A stretch of DNA of 5,547 bases from Dehalococcoidia bacterium (lineage in GTDB: Bacteria > Chloroflexota > Dehalococcoidia > Dehalococcoidales > UBA1222), in assembly GCA_009776515.1 (NCBI GenBank), contig WRNP01000080.1, positions 1 through 5,547 on the forward strand. The letters run 5' to 3'. The stretch's first letter is position 1; the number at the start of each line of letters is the position of its first letter. The notes under the pieces were generated by a model, which did not search any database, was not told the DNA's origin, and worked only from the letters and a program-made list of their open reading frames with translations. The translations under genes and the position numbers were made by a program. Shown here in pieces: positions 1-3,762 of the stretch.

Positions 1-366
1 GAGCTTGCGAGTTATGGCTCGCGTATCCAACTCGGATATACCGGAAATGGCGGCCTCGGCAAGATACTGGTCGAGCGTGCGGCTGCTTTGATAGTGGTTG
101 GGCATATTTGCCGCTTCTCGGATAACGAAACCGCGCACTTGGAGGCGGGGCGACTCAATGTCATCGGAGTTAATCCCGCAGTTGCCGATGAGAGGATAGG
201 TGGGGACGACAATCTGTCCTGCATGAGCGGGGTCGGTAAGCATTTCTTGATAGCCGGTCATGGAGGTGTTGAAAACCACCTCGCCGCAAGCATCCGCGTT
301 GGCTCCGAAGCCCTGTCCTCTGTAGACTGAGCCGTCCGACAGAACCAGGATTGCGCGTCTTGTCAT
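1..366 (-). CDS. carA: Carbamoyl-phosphate synthase small subunit, N-terminal part (cut by the left edge)
   Basis: CarA supplies ammonia from glutamine to CarB for carbamoyl phosphate synthesis, the first step of pyrimidine (and arginine) synthesis in the cytoplasm. Read from an ATG at 366-364, the frame stays open for 122 codons to the window edge. The translation begins MTRRAILVLSDGSVYRGQGF and contains the family's N-terminal signature: GEVVFNTSMTGYQEMLTDP at about residues 28-46, AGQIVVPTYPLIGNCGIN at 49-66, and GISELDTRAITRKL at the end. Only the N-terminal CPSase small-chain domain is visible. The class I glutaminase domain with its catalytic Cys and His lies outside, since the whole protein is normally about 360-380 residues. 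The start follows the pyrC stop by 2 bases. A G-run at 380-375, 8 bases upstream of the ATG, is the only ribosome-binding candidate, so translational coupling to pyrC is likely. Identification is secure; completeness cannot be judged. Confidence 0.95.
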   Translation of the reverse strand, partial: MTRRAILVLSDGSVYRGQGFGANADACGEVVFNTSMTGYQEMLTDPAHAGQIVVPTYPLIGNCGINSDDIESPRLQVRGFVIREAANMPNHYQSSRTLDQYLAEAAISGISELDTRAITRKL

Positions 367-368
367 GT

Positions 369-1661
369 TTAAATCCCCCCGTACCGGTAAACGATTTCCC
401 CGTTGTATATGGTGAGCAAAACTTTCCCTTTAAGTTTCGCACCGTGAAGCGGCGTATTTTTCCCCTTGGAGACAAAAGCGGCGGCATCAACCGTCCACTC
501 GGCTTCCGAATCAAAGATGACCACATCGGCGTTGGCTCCCGTCGCAAGCGTGCCGAGGTTGGCAAAGTTCTTGCCCAAAATCCTGGATGGCCCCGTGGTC
601 AAACTGCTGATAAGAAGCCCAATATCCAATTTATGATTGTGCACCAGGCCCATCAGGCTACCAAGGGCTGTCTCCAGCCCACTGATGCCGAAAGCAGCGG
701 CAGTAAACTCGCAAAGTTTGTCGTTTTCAGTATGCGGCGCATGGTCGGTGGCAATGGCATCCAGGGTGCCGTCCTGAAGTCCGGCGACAAGAGCCTCCGT
801 GTCTCGTGGGGTTCTGAGGGGAGGGTTGACCTTGGCTTGAGTGTTGTATCCCAGCACCATCTCTTCCGTCATGGTGAGGTGGTGAGGGGTGACCTCCGCC
901 GTGACCGTCACACCGCGCCGTTTGGCTTGCCGGATGAGCTCAATCGTACCTGCGGTACTAACATGGGCGAGGTGCAGATGCGCTCCGGTGAGCTCGGCCA
1001 GTATGATATCGCGTGCGGCGGCTATCTCTTCGGCGGCGCTCGGGATACCTAGAAGCCCCAGGCGGGTGGCGATGGCGCCCTCGTTCATTTGTCCGCCTTT
1101 GGATAGGGTGGGTTCCTCGCAGTGTTCTATGATAGGCACTTCCAGCGACCGGACATATTCCATGGCGCGCCGAACAAGGTGCGCCGAGGCTACATAGCTA
1201 CCATCATCGCTGAAAGCAATCACACCGGCATGGGAAAGTTCGGCCATGTCGGCTAGATCCTCACCCTGTCGGCCGCACGTGATAGTGCCAATGGGTAACA
1301 CCCGTATTAGACCTTCTTGGGCGGCGAGATGTTTAACATAACCAACCAAGGCCGCGTTATCCATGGGTGGGTCGGTGTTAGGCATGCAGCATACAGTGGT
1401 AAATCCACCCCGTGCCGCTGACTGCGTGCCAGAAGCGATGGTCTCTTTATATTCATAGCCCGGCTGGCGCAAATGAGTGTGGAGGTCGATAAAACCTGGG
1501 CAGACGATCAAGCCTCGGGCATCGATGATTTCGGCATCTGAGGTTTGGTTGAGGTGCGTGAGGGCTTGCACCTTACCATCCGAAAGGAAAAGGTCGGCGA
1601 TTGCATCAATGTTGCGTGAGGGGTCGATGACGCGCCCGCCTTTGATCAGGATGTCTTTCAT
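369..1661 (-). CDS. pyrC: Dihydroorotase, class I
   Basis: This enzyme cyclises N-carbamoyl-L-aspartate to dihydroorotate, the third step of UMP synthesis. The 430-residue protein is a typical length for the class I zinc amidohydrolase family. Active-site elements appear in order: the HxH zinc pair H61/H63 with R65 in FIDLHTHLRQPG; MPNTDPP at 93-99; D153 in FSDDG, at the bridging-ligand position; H180 in IIEHCEEP; H233 in LAHVST; N279 in KVNPPLR; and D306 in ATDHAPH, the catalytic base. The spacing of H61, H63, D153, H180, H233 and D306 matches characterised class I enzymes with a constant offset, so the protein should be active. One deviation is Q66 where HLREPG is usual. The ATG overlaps the pyrB stop as ATGA, and a strong GGAGG at 1675-1671 lies 9 bases upstream, inside pyrB. 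This supports the start and coupled translation. Confidence 0.97.
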   Translation of the reverse strand: MKDILIKGGRVIDPSRNIDAIADLFLSDGKVQALTHLNQTSDAEIIDARGLIVCPGFIDLHTHLRQPGYEYKETIASGTQSAARGGFTTVCCMPNTDPPMDNAALVGYVKHLAAQEGLIRVLPIGTITCGRQGEDLADMAELSHAGVIAFSDDGSYVASAHLVRRAMEYVRSLEVPIIEHCEEPTLSKGGQMNEGAIATRLGLLGIPSAAEEIAAARDIILAELTGAHLHLAHVSTAGTIELIRQAKRRGVTVTAEVTPHHLTMTEEMVLGYNTQAKVNPPLRTPRDTEALVAGLQDGTLDAIATDHAPHTENDKLCEFTAAAFGISGLETALGSLMGLVHNHKLDIGLLISSLTTGPSRILGKNFANLGTLATGANADVVIFDSEAEWTVDAAAFVSKGKNTPLHGAKLKGKVLLTIYNGEIVYRYGGI

Positions 1662-2629
1662 AACTCTTTGCCTCCGGCAAGAAGGTACAGAAGTGCCATG
1701 CGCACGGCCACCCCGCTGGCTACCTGCTCCCTGATAACCGACTGCGGACCGTGGGCCACAGCGCGTGTAATCTCAATCTCCTCGTTCACCGGACCGGGGT
1801 GCATCACTAGCGCATCTTTGGCTGCGAATGCCAGCCTCGCGGCGTTAAGCTGATAGCCGCCGATAAATTCGCGCAGCGAAGGCAGGATACCGCTAGCCAT
1901 GCGTTCTTTTTGTAATCTGAGTACCATCACCACGTCTGCATCCTTGAGGGCCTCGGTGATATCTGTTGTAACCTCAACTCTCGGGAAATGATCGCAAGAT
2001 CCCTCCAGACCGGATGGCAGGAGGGTGGCCGGTGCGCATAATACCACATGCGCACCCATTTTCGTGAGGCACCACACATTGGAGCGCGCCACGCGGCTGT
2101 GCTTTATATCCCCGATGATGGAAACTTTCAGGCCTTCAAGAGATGCCCGATGGCGATGGATGGTATGGAGGTCAAGCAGAGCTTGGGTGGGATGGGCGTG
2201 CCAACCATCGCCGGCGTTCACCAGGTTAGCTTTGACATAAGGCAGGGCATGGTAGGGTGCGCCGGATATGGGATGGCGCATGACGATGATGTCAGCCCCT
2301 AATGCCTCAACGGTGTTGAGGGTATCGATCAGGCTTTCACCCTTACTTACGGATGAGGCCTGAGCGGTAAAATTGACCACATCTGCCGAGAGGTTCTTGG
2401 CAGCTAGCTCAAAAGAGCCCCGCGTGCGCGTACTAACTTCCCAGAAGATGGTAAAAACGCACTTGCCGCGCAGGGCGGGAACCTTTTTGATGGGGCGCGA
2501 AAGCACCTCGCTCATGGCATTCGCAGTTTGCATGACAAGTTCAATCTCGCCTCGGCTGAAATCATCAATGTCCAGAACGTGGCGGTGTTGCCAGATGTCC
2601 TGCGGCTTGGCGCTAGCTTCTATGTCCAT
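1658..2629 (-). CDS. pyrB: Aspartate carbamoyltransferase catalytic chain
   Basis: PyrB joins carbamoyl phosphate and aspartate to give carbamoyl-aspartate, the committed pyrimidine step. From the ATG at 2629 it is 323 residues, close to the family's usual 300-320. Motifs, numbered from that start: the carbamoyl-phosphate loop STRTR at 66-70; SVSKGES with K96 on the neighbouring-subunit loop; RH at 118-119 and SGAP at 122-125; HPTQ at 146-149; HSRVARS at 177-183; RLQKERM at 238-244 in the aspartate domain; and HPGP at 277-280. No regulatory chain (pyrI) is present here, so control probably comes from the PyrR attenuator. The start is uncertain: ATGs at 2674 and 2665 and a TTG at 2683 are in frame and would overlap pyrR, and none has a clear Shine-Dalgarno. 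I chose 2629 because it lies 10 bases after the pyrR stop, which suits reinitiation, and gives the usual short lead-in before the WxHRHVLD segment. Confidence 0.95.
   Translation of the reverse strand: MDIEASAKPQDIWQHRHVLDIDDFSRGEIELVMQTANAMSEVLSRPIKKVPALRGKCVFTIFWEVSTRTRGSFELAAKNLSADVVNFTAQASSVSKGESLIDTLNTVEALGADIIVMRHPISGAPYHALPYVKANLVNAGDGWHAHPTQALLDLHTIHRHRASLEGLKVSIIGDIKHSRVARSNVWCLTKMGAHVVLCAPATLLPSGLEGSCDHFPRVEVTTDITEALKDADVVMVLRLQKERMASGILPSLREFIGGYQLNAARLAFAAKDALVMHPGPVNEEIEITRAVAHGPQSVIREQVASGVAVRMALLYLLAGGKEL
1671..1675 (-). promoter_or_regulatory. Shine-Dalgarno of pyrC within the end of pyrB
   Basis: GGAGG lies 9 bases before the pyrC ATG (1661-1659), inside the pyrB coding sequence. 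It is the clearest internal ribosome-binding site of the operon and confirms the ATGA start/stop overlap. Confidence 0.75.
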
Positions 2630-2639
2630 TGATTGTTTT

Positions 2640-3167
2640 TCAATACCCGATGAGGGTGACTTCATTTTGGCCATCGGTTTCAACTAATTTGACCCGTACA
2701 TCTTCTTTTTGGGCGGTGGGAATATTCTTGCCAACATAATCGGCACGGATAGGGAGCTCGCGGTGCCCGCGGTCGATGAGTACGGCGAGTTGAATGACCT
2801 CTGGGCGCCCCAGATCCACCAGGGCATCCATGGCGGCGCGGGCGCTGCGACCGGTATAGAGGACATCGTCCACCAGTACAATCGCTCGGCCGGCGATGTT
2901 TTCTGGAATATCGGTAGGCTTGATCTGGGGACGGCGGGCGGTAAGGTCGTCGCGGTAAAGGCTAAAATCCAAGGCGCCTACTGGTACTCGTATTTTCTCA
3001 AAACTCAGGATATCTTCAGCCAGCCTGTTGGCAAGCGGGACACCGCGGGTGCGCATGCCAACTAGGACCAACTTTTCGAGTGAATGGTTGCGTTCGACAA
3101 TCTCATGGGCCATGCGGGCTAGCGAGCGTCGCATATCCTCGGCTGTCATGATAACTTTTGTAGACAT
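2640..3167 (-). CDS. pyrR: PyrR, bifunctional pyrimidine operon attenuation regulator and uracil phosphoribosyltransferase
   Basis: PyrR binds UMP and then the pyr leader RNA to promote transcription termination. Many members also convert uracil and PRPP to UMP. The 175-residue protein is the usual length and aligns by eye along its whole length with Bacillus PyrR: RRSLARMAHEIVERN (13-27), VGMRTRGVPLA (36-46), LYRDDL (70-75), the PRPP loop VLVDDVLYTGRSA (97-109), QLAVLIDRGHRELPIRADY (126-144) and GKNIPT (146-151). Basic and polar residues that I recall lining the RNA surface in the Bacillus protein are kept (R18, H21, R136, R141, K147). The Bacillus Thr at the position before R18 is Ala here. 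The ATG at 3167 has AAGAGG 7 bases upstream. The frame continues upstream to about 3350, but that stretch is the leader RNA and has no PyrR homology. As first gene of the operon it is autoregulated by its leader. Confidence 0.97.
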   Translation of the reverse strand: MSTKVIMTAEDMRRSLARMAHEIVERNHSLEKLVLVGMRTRGVPLANRLAEDILSFEKIRVPVGALDFSLYRDDLTARRPQIKPTDIPENIAGRAIVLVDDVLYTGRSARAAMDALVDLGRPEVIQLAVLIDRGHRELPIRADYVGKNIPTAQKEDVRVKLVETDGQNEVTLIGY

Positions 3168-3168
3168 C

Positions 3169-3202
3169 AAAAAACCTCTTACCAACCTTTGCCGGCAAGA
3201 GG
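3169..3202 (-). terminator. Intrinsic terminator of the pyr attenuator, merged with the pyrR ribosome-binding site
   Basis: CCUCUUGCC (3202-3194) pairs with GGUAAGAGG (3183-3175) in nine pairs, with one G-U. The loop is GGCAAAGGUU, which could add G-U and C-G pairs. Six T residues follow directly (3174-3169), then G and the pyrR ATG. The shape is that of a strong Rho-independent terminator. The 3' arm contains the pyrR Shine-Dalgarno AAGAGG, so a folded hairpin on a full-length transcript would also mask translation of pyrR. Confidence 0.9.
3175..3180 (-). promoter_or_regulatory. Shine-Dalgarno of pyrR, inside the terminator stem
   Basis: AAGAGG lies 7 bases upstream of the ATG at 3167, separated by TTTTTTG. 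It fixes the pyrR start and rules out the longer in-frame extension. Every base of it is paired when the attenuator's terminator forms. Confidence 0.85.
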
Positions 3203-3233
3203 TCAGGAGCCAGTCCTCAACTCCCTTGCCAGC
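3191..3233 (-). promoter_or_regulatory. Antiterminator stem of the pyr leader
   Basis: GCUGGCAAGGG (3233-3223) can pair with CUCUUGCCGGC (3201-3191), eleven contiguous pairs with two G-U wobbles. A small hairpin AGGA/UCCU (3217-3214 with 3208-3205) can form in its loop. Forming this stem removes both the 3' strand of the PyrR hairpin and most of the 5' strand of the terminator, as expected for an antiterminator. Confidence 0.85.
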
Positions 3234-3244
3234 CTCTCTGGACT
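3231..3244 (-). promoter_or_regulatory. PyrR-binding RNA element (anti-antiterminator loop)
   Basis: The transcript here reads AGUCCAGAGAGGCU, which agrees at every position with the conserved PyrR-binding consensus ARUCCNGNGAGGYU. It sits at the top of a hairpin in which GUCAGUC (3247-3241) pairs with GGCUGGC (3234-3228), seven pairs including two G-U wobbles, with the loop CAGAGA. A cognate PyrR encoded 64 bases downstream makes the assignment very likely. Confidence 0.93.
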
Positions 3245-3285
3245 GACTTAAAGGCGTGGAGCAATTATTTTTCTTAACCTGAGAT

Positions 3286-3315
3286 AGTATAGCAGGCAAA
3301 GATAATGCCGCGCAA
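3286..3315 (-). promoter_or_regulatory. Probable promoter of the pyr operon
   Basis: A -10 element TATACT (3291-3286) has five of six matches to TATAAT. Eighteen bases upstream is TTGCGC (3315-3310), a weak -35 with the TTG kept. Transcription would begin near 3279-3280, giving an untranslated leader of about 110 bases that contains the whole attenuator and little else. Position and the good -10 support it; the -35 is poor. Confidence 0.6.
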
Positions 3316-3540
3316 ATTTCTGTTTGCAGGGGCATGGGTCTACGCTGCAATAGATGACAGGCAGATATGGGGTCCTCGAAAAAATGGAGAGGAAACCTTG
3401 CGAGTGTATATCAATCGGCTATGATATGATGCGGAGTTCAAGCTGGCGGACACTTTAGCCGAAATCCACGGAGTGAGGTAGTGCATCCGTCATTGCGAAA
3501 ATCATACTGCTGAGCACTTTTTGTGAGCGGCATTGTTTGG

Positions 3541-3616
3541 AGGACTGACAATTGTAATTGCTAAATAGTAGTGGCGGTTCCGGCGCATTTGCATGCGCGG
3601 GTACGCAAATTGTCCT
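3541..3616. repeat. Nested inverted repeats in the intergenic region
   Basis: Three overlapping dyads are visible: GACAATT (3547-3553) with AATTGTC (3608-3614); ATTTGC (3587-3592) with GCAAAT (3605-3610); and GCGCAT (3583-3588) with ATGCGC (3593-3598) around TTGC. The last can be extended by CC/GG after one mismatch. They could form a branched RNA or cruciform, or be what is left of a small mobile element. No target duplication or transposase accompanies them. The dyads are real as sequence; their function is unknown. Confidence 0.45.
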
Positions 3617-3622
3617 ATAAAG

Positions 3623-3661
3623 ATGACGATGGCAAAAGTGCTAAAAAACTCTTTTCGTCAT
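3623..3661. repeat. Imperfect inverted repeat, possible RNA hairpin
   Basis: On the plus strand ATGACG, then a 5-base bulge, then AAAAG can pair with CTTTT followed directly by CGTCAT, eleven pairs with a 12-base loop. It lies about 100 bases beyond the stop of the surface-protein gene. It could stabilise or end that transcript, but no T run follows on the minus strand, so a standard intrinsic terminator is not supported. Confidence 0.4.
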
Positions 3662-3762
3662 GTTGTAATATCTCTTTGTCTGTCTATCATGCGCCCAGTC
3701 ATTGCTGTCTCATATGAAACCTAGCATGTTGCCAGTTTCCAGACTATCTGCCTTCTAACGGC

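Larger units (their letters stand above)
3169..3248 (-). promoter_or_regulatory. PyrR-responsive attenuator leader of the pyr operon
   Basis: In RNA order the leader holds three mutually exclusive elements. These are an anti-antiterminator hairpin that is the PyrR-binding site (3247-3228), an antiterminator (3233-3223 paired with 3201-3191), and an intrinsic terminator (3202-3194 paired with 3183-3175) followed by T3174-T3169. The antiterminator shares bases 3233-3228 with the PyrR hairpin and 3201-3194 with the terminator. This is the known PyrR logic: UMP-PyrR stabilises the first hairpin, the antiterminator cannot form, and transcription stops; without UMP it reads through. The pairings were read by hand from the sequence. 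Because pyrR, pyrB, pyrC and carA are almost contiguous, this single attenuator should govern them all. Confidence 0.93.
3351..3762. other. Intergenic region between the surface-protein gene and the pyr promoter
   Basis: I found no reading frame with convincing codon pattern, ribosome-binding site or recognisable product on either strand, and no tRNA or rRNA. Composition is more AT-rich and irregular than in the flanking genes. The stretch holds several inverted repeats (noted separately). It should contain the 3' end of the surface-protein transcript, but no hairpin followed by a clear T run was found on the minus strand after the stop at 3763. The best candidate there is GAAACT pairing with GGTTTC around 3717-3741, without a T tail. 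Confidence 0.6.

Noticed and set aside
351..1052. Plus-strand open frame of 233 codons
   Set aside because: It lies wholly opposite pyrC, whose active-site motifs are complete. The translation shows no recognisable domain and there is no ribosome-binding site.
3168..3350. Upstream extension of pyrR to a start near 3350
   Set aside because: The extension would translate through the promoter and attenuator hairpins, lacks PyrR homology, and the ATG at 3167 has a well-placed AAGAGG.
3508..3533. GCTGAGCAC / GTGAGCGGC hairpin with a five-T loop
   Set aside because: The stem is interrupted by two G-A mismatches and the T residues are in the loop, not after the stem, so it is not a terminator. It may be chance.
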